NCBI RefSeq assembly: GCF_009905375.1
Contig: NC_133650.1
Coordinates: 299,645,957-299,709,956 of the forward strand
Origin: Apium graveolens
Taxonomy: Eukaryota > Streptophyta > Magnoliopsida > Apiales > Apiaceae
DNA length: 64,000 bases
Reading direction: 5' to 3'
Of the stretch, positions 36,001 to 48,278 are shown in pieces. Below the pieces are notes generated by a model that did not search any database, had not been told where the DNA came from, and was given only the letters and a program-made list of their open reading frames with translations. Positions within the stretch are counted from its first letter, which is position 1, and each line of letters begins with the position of its first letter. Made by a program: the position numbers and the translations under genes.

Positions 36001-37569
36001 TCAAATCAAAGGAAAGCTTGATGGAATTGATCTAATCCAGCTAGCAGCAACTGAGATGAAGGTGAAGGAGCAAAGGAGAAAAATTGATGAAAGGATGCAA
36101 CAGATGTTTGGCTCTACAACTTCAAAATCATTATCTGTGAAACATAGCACAAAGATTGAGCCAATCATTATAGAGCACAAGCCAGTAAGGAGGAATAAGG
36201 TTGGAGAAACTTCCTTCAGGAATTTGAAACCCGTGGTACTCAAGCCATCCACTAGATTCAACAGGGACTCTACAAAGAACCCTCTAAACTTTAGTCAATC
36301 AAAAGAAGTAGATTTTCCTCTTCCAAAACCTGATGAAGACAAAGTTTTGGGTGGTAGCATCATAAAGCACAAAGAGACCAATGATGTAGTGGAAAGAATG
36401 AATATGGCTATCATTTTTAGAGAGGGAAAGAATATCTGTGTGATGCAAGGACATCCCAAATTCTCAAAAGCCAAGAGGGAGAAACCATGAGGTTAAAGGA
36501 AGAAGCTAAAAAGCTGAAGGCTGACAAAAGAGCATAAGCAAAGCGTGAAAAACAGCTAAAGTCAAGTCAGACTGAAGAAAAGAAGAAGATTGAAGACAAG
36601 AGTGAAGAAGACAAGATTAAAAGCAGAAATGTGGATTTGGGGAATGTGGTTGGTGAGAGTGTGGAGGAAAGAAAGGAATGGCAGAAAGGGAACAGAAAGA
36701 AGGCCAATGCAAAAAGGAAGAGTGAAGATGACACTGTGGAGGCCCAGTCAAAATCTAAACCACTACCTTCCATTCCTGAGCCTTTTGTTGTTGATCCTAG
36801 TATAAATGTCCATGGTGAACCAATCATCCCTAAAGAGGAACCTATTGATTGGGACACCATCAACTGGCCTACCTTCCTAACTACCTCTCCTCCACCAAAG
36901 AAACTGAATAGAAAATCCAAATCTACACCTCCCCTAACCTCAAGTAAATTCACTCAGAAATATAAACCTAAGTCCAAGCCACAAGCCTCAAAGGATGATT
37001 ATGTTCACATTTGTGACATAAAAGAGTTTACAGATATTGAACTCTATATGGATGAGCTGGAGGAAGTAAGGGGAATAAGTGCATACAAACAGCTCCCAAA
37101 AAGGCTAGTGTTCAAATATAAAGAAAGTGAGGAAAGGACTTGGCCTCTTCAAAGAATTATGAATGAAGGCTATTCTACCTTGGTTAGAGTCTACTCGGCT
37201 ATCAAAAGGGATTCTGGCTTTACCAGGACTGCCAAAACTAAGATTCTCAACAAGATTGCCAGCATAAGGAAAACTTGGCGGGAGTCTAATTCCTAGCCTA
37301 GAACATTACTCATCCCTGAGCATGGAATTGCAGTTCATAAATCACCTCATTGGCTGATGGAGTTCAGAGACAATAAAGGAGTCAGAAGATTTTTCAGACT
37401 TGAAGACCAACTTAAAATTGCCAGTAATGGAACTCTCGAGGACATGCAATCTAAGTTAGATATCAGTGAAGAAGATGAAGCTGAATTCTACAGACAACTC
37501 TAACTCCAAGTAGAGGAAAATGACAGGAGGCTAGGGAAGAAAACAAGGGATCAAAGAAAAAGAAAATAA
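33024..37569 (+). pseudogene. Sirevirus A long ORF in the envelope-like position
   Basis: Starts MAPVVKITSQSGFVYEKNNF. The N-terminal 280 residues look globular (YCINCDDIQSCFKLPENNAM, GLRKEWSFLGDAFIKVFSGK, RPHNIYYVRFFMLLANHVAE). Then comes a Ser/Thr/Pro-rich middle with TCAACGGAT-derived codons (34676-34795), a likely coiled coil (KRLAKLEDRVQVIENF near 35763) and a Lys-rich C-terminal half. Frameshifts near 34080 and 36490 and several stops break it. The end at 37569 follows from comparison with copy B. Sireviruses often have an envelope-like gene here, but I see no signal peptide or membrane segment, so the function is unknown. Confidence 0.7.
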
Positions 37570-37757
37570 TTTGCTCAGCCTAAAGGAGCATCCTTGAAAA
37601 CAATGTAATTCTTCAATTCTATCTCAGTACATACACTTTTGCAGCACTTTTGAATTTCTACTTGATTTCAGTTCATATATTTGTTAAGTGTTTTGTTATC
37701 ATCAAGTTAAACCCAAATTTATGCCTACAATTCTAGTAGACATAAATAGGGGGAGAT
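37570..37757 (+). other. Sirevirus A 3' untranslated part and polypurine tract
   Basis: The AT-rich 3' untranslated part ends in AGGGGGAGAT just before the 3' LTR at 37758, a standard Copia polypurine tract. The reverse complement, ATCTCCCCCTATT, occurs next to copy B's 3' LTR at 40119. Confidence 0.8.
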
Positions 37758-38396
37758 TGTTAGGAATATGTGTATTAGTTTGATGATAAGTTAAACAAAA
37801 CACTTAAGTAAAAATCTAGTGTTTGTAGCCTAAACGGATAAGACCACTCTGGCTATCTGTTGATGGAGTAGCTTTACTTAGAAATAAGTTTAGTATTATA
37901 GCACATTTCAGTTTCTGTATTTAAGCTATAATTCTTAGATGTTGTGGGAAATTATAAGTCATGTTGACTACTAGTGGATATGCAAATAGGAGGGCTAATT
38001 GTAAATATTTCATGCCTTGTAATTTTGTATAAATGAAGTAGTATCAACTGATAGATTAAAGGCCTTCAACGGATGAGAAACAAAGCTTCAACGGATGTCT
38101 CTAAAGCTTCAACGGATAATATCCTTCAACGGATGATTGCATCAACGGATAAAGCTTCAACTGCTAATGCATCAATGGATAAAGCCATCAACGGATGAAA
38201 GCTTCAACGGATGCTAAGTTCAATAGCAGTTGACAGTGACAATTCATATACTGACAGAGGCACATGGGTTGATAGAGATAATTGGAATGTGGTAGCCTCT
38301 TGGAGGAATCAAGAAAATGCAGCATTCCCATTCTGGTGCAAACAAGGAAGTATTCAAAGATTCACAGTTTATCCTAGATTGCATTGGATAGAGAAA
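37758..38396 (+). repeat. Sirevirus A 3' LTR, first part
   Basis: Matches 25554-26195 closely, including the TCAACGGAT cluster (38040-38215). It stops after GATAGAGAAA, where sequence from the reverse-oriented copy B begins. Confidence 0.9.
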
Positions 38397-39016
38397 TGGT
38401 ACACTCTACCATACAGTTTATCCTTGACTTGGTACACTCTACCATACAACTTCAATCCATTTAACAGTTTCTGAAATCTGTTGAAGGTATCATTTAATGA
38501 TTCTCCTTCTTCAAAGTGAAAATATTCATATTGTTGAATAAGAAGCTGCGTCTTGTTCTCTCTAACCTGCTCAGTATCTTCACAGATGATTTGTACAGTA
38601 TCCCAAACTTCCTTTGCAGTTTGACTATTGATGACATTGTTAAATATATCTTGATCTAAGCCATTAAACAAAATGTTCATGGCTTTCTTGTCCTTGTAGA
38701 TTTCTTCTATGTCTTCAATAGTCCATTCTGCTTTTGGCTTGGGAATGGACTGTCCAACATCAACTGTTGCAGTAGCAGCTGTGGCCACTTTGTGAGGGAT
38801 GTGAGGACCATTTTCAATACAGTTGATGTAGCTTTCATCTTGAGAAAGAAGATGTAAATGCATCTTCACTTTCCAGTGATGATAGTTATCTTTTTCCATG
38901 ACTGAAATCTTTATTCCAATATCCTTCCTAGCAGGAGGATTCTTCTGTGCACTCATGATGTTAGCAGAATAGATCTTTAAACTCTTTGTATGTTAAGAGC
39001 TTGCTCTGATACCAAT
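38397..39016 (-). pseudogene. Truncated second Sirevirus B internal region (primer site and gag start)
   Basis: The primer site TGGTATCAGAGC (complement at 39003-39014) follows the LTR at 39017. Gag starts at 38956 with MSAQKNPPARKDIGIKISVM and is open to the KLYGRVYQVKD segment near residue 185. There the sequence breaks off at the junction with the A LTR. A 19-bp repeat marks the break. The intact N-terminus shows that copy A's gag has a shortened start. Confidence 0.85.
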
Positions 39017-40118
39017 TGTTATTCCCAGTGGACTAACAATGAGATTTACAGAAGGGGGGTTGAATGTAAATCTCAAAACTTTTTCAAGTTTTGAGCAGTT
39101 TCTAAGGCTAAGTATTTTAGTGAGCAAATGTGTGTGAATTGCTTGAGGCTAATACAGACATATATATATTCAAACATAAATGTAAAGAACACAAAGAACT
39201 TAAAAACTTTTCTGGTGGATTTGTTGTTCCACCAGAGATGTGTTATTTCAGAAAATCTGTGATTCAAAGAATTAAATCACAGCTGCTTCCTAGTATAAAC
39301 TAGATGATTTTCTCTCTGGATTTTTCTAAACAGCTCTTGAAAATTCACACCTAATTACTAGCTGCTACTTGGTTTATATATCACCAAGTTTACAAGTGAA
39401 GACAAAACTGTAAAATACAATTAAAAAGGCTCTTCACATGTTTCTTCTTCATTTCTCTATCCAATGCAATTTGGGTTTAGCTGTTAATATTTGAATACTC
39501 CCTTGTTTGCACCAAAATGGAAATGCTGCATTTTCTTGATTCCTCCTAGAGGCTGCCACATTCCAGTTTGTCTCTGTCAACCCATGTGCCTCTGTCAGCT
39601 TATGAATCGTCACTATCAACTGCTATTGAACTAAGCATCCGTTGAAGCTTTCATCCGTTGATGCCTTATCCGTTGAGGCTTTATCCGTTGAAGCTTTATC
39701 CGTTGATGCATTAGCAGTTGAAGTCTTATCCGTTGAAGCACTTATCCGTTGATGGATATTATCCGTTGAAGCTTTAGAGACATCCGTTGAAGCTTTGTTT
39801 CTTATCCGTTGAAGGTCTTCAATATCAGTTGATACTTCTTCACTTATACAAAATTACAAGGCCTAAAATATTTACAATTTGCCCTCCTATTTGCATATCC
39901 ACTAGTAGTCAACATGACTGATAATTTCCTACAACATCTAATAATTACAACTTGAATCCAGAGAATGAAATGTGCTACAATACTAAACTTATTGCTAAGT
40001 AAAGCTACTCCTTCAACGGATAGCCAATATGGTCTTATCCGTTGAGGCTACAAACACTAGATTTCTACTTAAGTGTTTTGTTTAACTTATCATCAAACTA
40101 ATACACATATTCCTAACA
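39017..40118 (-). repeat. Sirevirus B middle LTR
   Basis: 1,102 bp. It serves as 3' LTR of the full internal region (polypurine tract complement at 40119-40132) and as 5' LTR of the truncated one. It is nearly identical to 50767-51872 over the stretches I compared. The ATCCGTTGA cluster lies at 39636-39850. Confidence 0.92.
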
Positions 40119-40306
40119 ATCTCCCCCTATTTATGTCTACTAGAATTGTAGGCATAAATTTGGGTTTAGCTTGATGATAACAAAACACTTGATAAACATA
40201 TTAACTGTAATAAAGCAGAAATTCAAAAGTGCTGCAAAAATGTGTATGCTGAGATGGAATTGAAGAATTACATTGTTTCCAAGGGTGCTCCTTTAGCCTG
40301 AGCAGA

Positions 40307-43300
40307 TTAATTTATTTTCCTTTGATCCCTTGTTTTCTTTCCTAGCCTCCTGTCATTCTCCTCTATTTGAAGTTGAAGTTGTCTGTAGAACTAAGCTTCA
40401 TCTTCTTCATTGATGTCCAACTTAGATTGCATATCCTTGAGAGTTTCATTACTGGCAATCTTGAGCTGATCTTCAAGTCTGAAAAATCTTCTGACTCATT
40501 TGTTGTCTCTGAACTCCATCAACCAATAAGGTGATTTGTGAACTGTAATTCTTCTTTCTTGAATGAGTAATATTCTAGGTAAGGCATTGGGCTCCCACCA
40601 AGTCTTCCTTATGTTGGAAATCTTGTTGAGAATCTCAGTCTTGGCAATCCTGGTAAAGCCAGAATCCTTTTTTATGGCTGAGTAGACTCTAACCAAGGTA
40701 GAGTAGCCTTCATTCAGAATCCTGTAGAGAGGCCAAGTTCTTTCCCCACTTCCTTTATATTTGAACACTAGTCTTTCTGGTAGCTGTCTGTAGGCATCTA
40801 TTCCCCTTACTTCCTACAGCTCATCCAGATAGAGTTCAATGTCTGAAAATTCCTTTATGTCACAAATGTGAACATAATCGTCCTTAGAGGCTTGTGGCTT
40901 AGGATTAGGCTTCTGAGTGAATTTGACTGAGGTTGGAGGAGGTGTTGATTTGATTTTTCTTTTCTGCTTCTTTGATGGTGGAGAAGAGGTTAAGAAGGTG
41001 GGCAATTTGATGGTGTCCCAATCAATTGGTTCCTCCTTAGGAGTGATTGTTTCACCATGGATATTTATGAAGGGGTCAGGCACAATGGGTTCAGGAATAG
41101 AAGGTAGTGGTTTGGATTTTGATTGGGTTTCTTCAGTCTCATCTACCATCTTTCTTTTTGCATTGGCCTTCTTTCTATTCCCTTTCTGCCATTCCTCTCT
41201 TTCCTTACTTCTTTCTTCCACATCATCACTAAACATGCCCTCCATACCTACATCTTCACTCTTGTCTTTAATTTCTTTCTTTTCTTCAGCTTGACTTGAC
41301 TTTAGCTGTTTTTCAAGCTTTGTTTGTGCTCTTTTGTCAACCTTTAGCTTTTTGGCTTCTTCCTTCAACATTCTGGCTTCTTCCCTCTTGGCTATTGAGA
41401 ATTTGGGATGTCCTTGCATCACATAAATGCTCTTTCCCTCTCTAAAGAGAATAGCCATGTTCATCCTTTCAACTACATCCATGCTCTCTTTGTGCTTTAT
41501 GATACTTCCACCCAAAACCTTGTCTTCATCAGGCTTTGGAAGAGGAAAATCCACTTCTTTCATCTGAGCAAGGCTTAGAGGATTCTTTGTAGAGTCCTTA
41601 TTGGATCTGTTGTTGGGCTTGAGAACCATAGGTTTCATATTCTTGGCAGAAGTCTCTCCAACCTTATTCCTCCTTTCTGGCTTGAGCTTCATAATAATTG
41701 ATTCCACCTTTATGCTATGCTTCACAGATTGTGATTTAGAAGCTGTAGAACCAAAAATTTGTTGCACCTTTTCATCAATTTTCCTCCTTTGCTCTTTGAA
41801 TTGCAATTCAGCTGCTGATATCTGGATTAGATCAATTACATCAAGCTTTCCTTTGATTTGAATAGTTGGAGAAGTGGTGATGGCAGGAATTAGCACTTTA
41901 GATATTTGAACTGTTGTTGATGGCTCTCCTTCCCCTTCCCTTTTATTCTCCCCCTTTTTGTTATCATCAAGGGTAGGGGTCAAGCCTTGTGCTTTTGCCA
42001 GCTGCATTAGTAGATTTGTCTGAGTTTGTTGATTCTGAAGAATGGTGACCATAGAGTCTTCAATGATCTGAACTCTGTTTTCCAACCTGGCCAGCCTCTT
42101 GTCAGCATCAGATTCTCTCCTCAATCTCACTAACAAATCTTGCATAGTACCATAAGGCATGACTGAATCCAACTTCTCAGCATTGTAGGATTTCAGATCA
42201 GCAATATCCTGTTTGAGTTCATCCACACTTAGATTCTGTCTGATATGCTGCAACTGCAAGAGATGCAGAGAGTCTAGATGAGCTTGAAGAAGTGCCTTTG
42301 TACCAGCATCTGTAGTCTCCTGAAGGGCCTTCTGTATAGTCATTACTTGCTTGACCAAAGCTACACCAAACTGTCCTGGTGTAGATTCATTTTCCCATGC
42401 CCAGTCAGGTAGATTTGGAACAGAACTTGGGCCTGTTTCTCCCCCTAAGTTCATGCCCTCATCCAAAGAATTAGAGTCATCATCATTAGAATTTACTCCA
42501 AATTCTTCAGATGGCTCACCAGCTTGAGAAGGTAGCCTATTAACAGCAGCTTTGTCTCTTAGAAGAGATTCTGAAGTGTGTACAATGTTCAAAGTCTGCT
42601 CTGCCTCCACATTGCCCTGAGCAGCCAACACTTGATAGGCTGGAACAGGGTGAGTAAAAGTGTCAGCATCCAAGGAAATGTTATCAATTACAGCTTTGTA
42701 ATGTTGCTGAAATTGTCTTTCCTTTTCTGCATCATCCACTATCATTGACTCACTAGCAATGGCTGGATCCACCCTTATAGCTTCTGTACCTGCCTTTCTC
42801 TCATTTTCTCTATTTTCTTGCATCAGGGGCTCCTCGTGGCTCACACACACCCTCACCCTCACCTTCTAAGGTGGCACTCCCCTCACTTACTTTTGCCATG
42901 CTGGAAGAAATAGCATGCATATGTTGACTCTCAGCTCTCCTTTTGCCTGGGAGCAACCCAGCCTCTCACTCAAATTATCACTCCCTTCCCTCAAACCTAA
43001 AAGTGATTGAACAGTATCCATGTCTTCTACAGTTGGAATTGCTTCTGTTATATGTGTAGAGACCATCAATGGATAGGGAGTATCCGTTGAAGTGGAAACT
43101 GATGGTATCAACGGATAACTGCTGTTAAGCTTATCCGTCGAAGAACAACCACTTGTCAACGGATGAGAGATATCCGTTGTAGAAGGAAAAGATGTAGATA
43201 TTGAAAGTGACATAATTGTTGAATCTGTGTGAATTGATTTTAAGTGAGGTGACACAGATTCTTCAACTATATCTGAAAGAATTGGCTGATGATCCAATAA

Positions 43301-44833
43301 ATCATCTAAAAGATGATGATCATCAGGATTTGAGTGGGGCTCCTCCCTGAGTTTTAAGGAGGGAGAATCAGGAATTGATGTGAATATCATATCCACATCC
43401 AGAGAGGGTGATGGAGAGTTTGATGATTGATGTGTTTTTATTATGAGAGAATGGGGCTGTGACTCCACATTTGTTGGAGTCACATCAAGCTGAATTTGAG
43501 AAGGCAAAGATACAGGTGGATGTATCTGTGTTGTGTGTGCCCCTTGTGTGGAAACTAGGGTTTTAGCCTTCTTCTTCCTTGAAAAGGCTTTGATTGGTGA
43601 ATGTATGGCTTCAGTGTCCCTCCCTCTTTTGTTCTGTGTCCCTGGTTGGGGACTATTTTCAATAGCTGCATCCTTTTGGGTGGATGCAACTAGGGATGTG
43701 TTTGACTCTTTTTGAACCACCACAGTCTTTTGAGAGACTGTGGCTTGGCTGGCTGGGGTACCACTCACCTCTCCCACCTTATCCTGGGGGGTTTCTTGAT
43801 GTTCACCCCTCCCCTCACCACTCATACCCTATTCACTCCCTTCAGGGTTTATGGTAGTTGTTACAACTGTTGTCTTTTGAGAAACAACAGAGGTGGTTTT
43901 CTTTGACTTGTGCTTTGAAATTTTAGTTTTGGTGGCTTTGGTAGGAACCTGTTGGGACAAAGACACAGATTCCATTGCCACACTAGAAGGCAAAGAAACA
44001 ATGGGGTTGGAAACAGTAGGAGTTATAGAAGTGTTTACCTCACTTACCTGTGGTGCATTCATTATTGGAAAATATACCAATGGCACCTGGCTGTTGAGGT
44101 TGATTCTCACAAGGTCTGCAAGGACCCTTTTCTCTTGAGCCCAGCATTTGAGTTTATTGCTCTCATTAGATATAACCAGCCCTTCAGCAACATGGTTAGC
44201 CAATAACATAAAGAATCTAGCATAGTAGATGTTATGGGGTCTATTAGCTTTGTTACCTAACCTGGAACCTAATTCTAGCATGACATAGTTGCTAAAATTA
44301 AAGTACCTATCAGAAACTAGCATATAGAGCATATTAACAAGAGATGAAGTTATGGCATCAAAATTGCTAATCTTCCCAGAGAAAACCTTGATAAAGGCAT
44401 CTCCAAGAAAACTCCATTCTTTCCTAAGGCCCTTCCTTCTAATACTACCTAAACTAGCAGAATTAAAAGCATAGCCTATGGAATCTAACATAGCAGATAC
44501 ATCTTTATCAGTGTGTGGTGTCATGGCATTATTCTCAGGCAACTTAAAGCAAGACTGTATATCATCACAGTTAATGCAATAATCCTTACCTTTGAGAGAG
44601 AAGACAATAGTCATATCTGTGGAGTTGAACTCTGCAGTTGTCCAAATCTCCTCAATTACCTCACAGTAAATAATTGGGGCTTCCAGCATTGCATAGCTTA
44701 GTTTGCAGTTTTTGATGAAGTCCATCATCTTTTGATAATCAGAATGGGCTTCATTCTTTTCAACCAAGGCTACGAAATTGTTCTTTTCATAAACAAATCT
44801 AGGCTGAGACATAATTTTGACTACTGGTGCCAT
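40307..44833 (-). pseudogene. Sirevirus B long ORF in the envelope-like position
   Basis: About 1,509 codons from MAPVVKIMSQPRFVYEKNNF at 44833. It is colinear with the copy A ORF along its whole length and less damaged. A TAG at 43829-43831 fits CAG-to-TAG. There is a frameshift near 42,930 and stops near 40814 and 40496, but the stretch 42862-40814 is open for 682 codons. It contains a coiled-coil-like segment (DKRLARLENRVQIIEDSM) and many Lys/Glu-rich repeats. No membrane segment is evident. The likely stop is at 40307. It helps define the copy A gene, and its conservation between copies argues that it was once a coding gene. Confidence 0.75.
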
Positions 44834-45376
44834 TGTTGTGAGTAGAGGTTGCAGAGAAAAACTTGAGAGTTTTGGGAGAGAAGGAGAATAAAAATTGCAA
44901 GAAAGCGTAAAGTGAAAATAAGAATTCAATGGGCTTTTATACTTTCTTGAATTAAAACGTAAATAAAATGATTAAATGATACTTTTAAATAAATTACAGC
45001 CGTTTAAGAGTAGAGAAAACTGTAGAAATTCTGGAAACTGCCTTTAATACAAATACATACAACAGTGTATATCTGTATCAACGGTTAAGTAAAAGAATCA
45101 ACGGCTGTGACTCACTTAAAGTAACTGATGTGACACTTCAACGGATAAGGTAAATAGTTATCCGTTGATGATCAACACTATTTTATCCGTTGAGGGATAA
45201 AATTACCAGAAATGTATTTGTCTTTCAACGGATAATGAACATCCGTTGATAGAACAATTTTGGCTTTCAACGGATAGGGAATATCCATTGATAGAATAAT
45301 TTTTACTTAAAGCCAACTTTGTTCTTGCAGCAAATTCATTTCAGGCTTCGAGGCAGATTATAAAGAGGACATAAAT
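44834..45376 (-). repeat. Sirevirus B spacer between pol and the long ORF
   Basis: No gene. Clusters of TCAACGGAT and ATCCGTTGA occur at about 45079-45292, matching the copy A spacer in position. The rest is AT-rich leader of the long ORF. Confidence 0.6.
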
Positions 45377-48235
45377 TTATGAATAATTAAGCATACCTAG
45401 CTCACTTACTAATCTTGTGAATGTTGATTCATCAAGTGGCTTGGTGAATATGTCTACAATCTGCTTTTCACTTGGAACAAAATGAAGTTCCACTGTACCT
45501 TTCATCACATGTTCCCTAATAAAGTGGTACTTGATGTCAATGTGCTTGGTTCATGAGTGCTGCACTGGATTTTCAGTAATGGCAATGGCACTTGTGTTGT
45601 CACAGAATATAGGAATTTTGTCAACAGTTAGTCCATAGTCAAATAGTTGATTTCTCATCCATAGTATCTGTGCACAGCAACTACCAGCAGCAATGTACTC
45701 AGCTTCAGCTGTTGATATAGAAACATAATTTTGCTTCTTGCTGAACCATGACACAAGCTTGTTCCCTAGAAATTGACAAGAGCCAGTTGTGCTTTTCCTG
45801 TCTATTTTACAGCCTGCATAATCTGCATCTGAGTAGCCAATAAGATCAAAACCAGACTCTCTAGGGTACCAAATTCCTAGATTTGGAGTCCCTTTGAGAT
45901 ATCTGAAGATTCTTTTAATAGCCACTAAATGATATTCTTTAGGGCCAGCTTGAAATCTAGCACAGAGACATGTAGAAAACATTATATCAGGTCTACTGGC
46001 AGTTAAATATAAAAGTGAGCCAACCATGCCTCTATAACTTGAAATGTCCACAGACTTTTCAACCTTGTTTAATTCAAGCTTGGTGGCAGTGGCCATAGGA
46101 GTTTTTGCAGATGAACAGTCCATTAAGTCAAACTTCTTTAAAAGATCATAAATATATTTAGTTTGACTAATGAAAATTTCACCACTAACTTGTTTAACTT
46201 GTAAACCAAAAAAATAAGTTAGCTCTCCCATCATGCTCATTTCATATTTACTTTGCATTAACTTAGCAAACTTTTTACAAAGCTTATCATCTGTAGATCC
46301 AAATATAATATCATCTACATAAATTTGAACAAGTATTGTAGAGCCATTAACATTTCTAAAGAAAAGAGTTTTGTCAACAGTACCTCTTGTGAAGTGATTA
46401 TCTAGAAGAAATTTTGACAAAGTCTCATACCAGGCTCTAGGTGCTTACTTTAGTCCATAGAGTGTTTTCAACAGATAATACACATAGTCTGGAAAGTTTG
46501 GATCTTCAAATCCTGGAGTTTGGCTTACATAGTCTGGAAAGGGTGATTCTTGGTCCATTTCCTTTGAGGTGGTAGATTAGCTCTAGATGAGGTTGCCTCA
46601 GTATTGTCATGATGTGAGATAGAATGTTGATTGGTTGAAACTCCCCCTGAGTTGCTGATCCTTTGAAAGGAATTGGGAGCTCTATCAACTGATGAAGTGA
46701 ATTGATTATTCGTTGACAGACTGTTATCAACGGATGCTTCATTGTGAACTTCAACGGATGATGCACTTTGTCTTTCAACGGATGCTGCATTGCTTCTTTC
46801 AACGGAAGCTGAATTATGACTTTCAACGGATGCAGCATTCTGTGCATTATCCAAAGGCAGATTTTGAATTCTTCTTGAGATGCCTTCTTCATCATTCGCA
46901 TCTTCACTATCATCACAATATATCTCAATATTGTCAAATTTGAGTCCTTCATGATGTCCCTCATCTGTTAGTCCATCAATCTTTTTATCATCAAACACAA
47001 CATGCACAGATTCCATGACAATGTTTGTTCTTAGATTGTAGACCCTATATGATTTTCCAGCAGAATAACCAACAAATATTCCTTCATCAGCCTTTGCATC
47101 AAACTTCCCTTTGTGATCAGATTGATTCCTTAAGATGAAGCATTTGCAACCAAAGACATGCAGAAAGTTTAAAGTTGGTTTTTTTCTCTTGAATAATTGA
47201 TAGGGAGTCATGCCTTTTGCCTGATTGATTAGAGAAATATTCTGAGTGTAACATGTACAGTTAACAGCCTCAACCCAAAAGTAAGTTGGGAGTTTTGACT
47301 CTTCAAGCATTGTCCTTGCAGCTTCAATTAGTGATATGTTCTTCCTTTCCACCACACCATTTTGTTGTGGAGTCTTTAGAGCTGAGAACTCATGCATGAT
47401 CCCATTTTCTTCACAGAACAACTTCATGGTTGAATTCTTGAACTCAGTTCCATTGTCACTCTTAATATTCCTTACTTTGAAATCAGGATGATTGTTGACT
47501 TGCTTGATATGATTGATAATGATTTCACTAGCTTCATCCTTTGATCCAAGAAAATAAACCCATGAAAACTTTGAGAAATCATCTACAATCACTAGGCAAT
47601 ATCTTTTCCTTGAAATTTACAATACATTGACTGGTCCAAAAAGATCCATGTGTAGCAGTTGTAATGGTTCATCAATTGCAGATTCAAGCTTTTTACTGAA
47701 TGATACTTTCTTTTGCTTTCCTTTCTGGCAAGCATCACACAGTCCATCCCTTGTGAATTCTACTAGAGGCATTCCTCTAACTAAGTCCTTTTTGACTAGA
47801 TCATTCATTGTCTTGAAATTCAAGTGGGACAGCTTCTTGTGCCATAACCAACTTTCAACTGGACTTGCTTTGCTGAAAAGACAAGTAATAGATTCTGCAT
47901 CTGTAGAGTTAAAGTCAGCTAAATACACATTCCCTTTTTCTAACTCCAGTTAGAACCACTTTATTGTTCTTCTTACTTGTGACAATACAGGCTTCAGAGT
48001 TGAAGGAAACAGTATTCCCTCTGTCACATAGTTGACTGATGCTCAATAAGTTGTGTTTGAGACCATCAACCAATGCAACTTCATCAATGATGACATTTTC
48101 TTTTGAAATCAAGCCATATCCCATAGTGAATCCTTTGCAGTCATCTCCAAAGGTTATGCTAGGGCCAGCTCTCTCCTTAAACTCTGTGAGCAGGGTGAAA
48201 TCTCCTGTCATGTGTCTTGAACAGCCACTGTCCAA
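45377..48235 (-). pseudogene. Sirevirus B pol with RT deletion
   Basis: The same domains as copy [12 protein letters not shown] at 48235, pre-integrase [20 protein letters not shown], integrase to about 46,900, and the Ser-rich linker with SVE repeats (46690-46840). At about 46541 roughly 465 bp is missing relative to copy A (A positions about 30848-31313), which removes the first third of the RT including the MDVKSAF Asp. The rest has [10 protein letters not shown] and RNase H GYSDADYAGCKIDRKSTT. TGA near 45551 and breaks near 47605 and 47930 also occur. Non-functional. Confidence 0.9.
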
Positions 48236-48278
48236 GTACCATAGATTCCTTCTTTTTCCCTGCAGACAACAAAATCAA

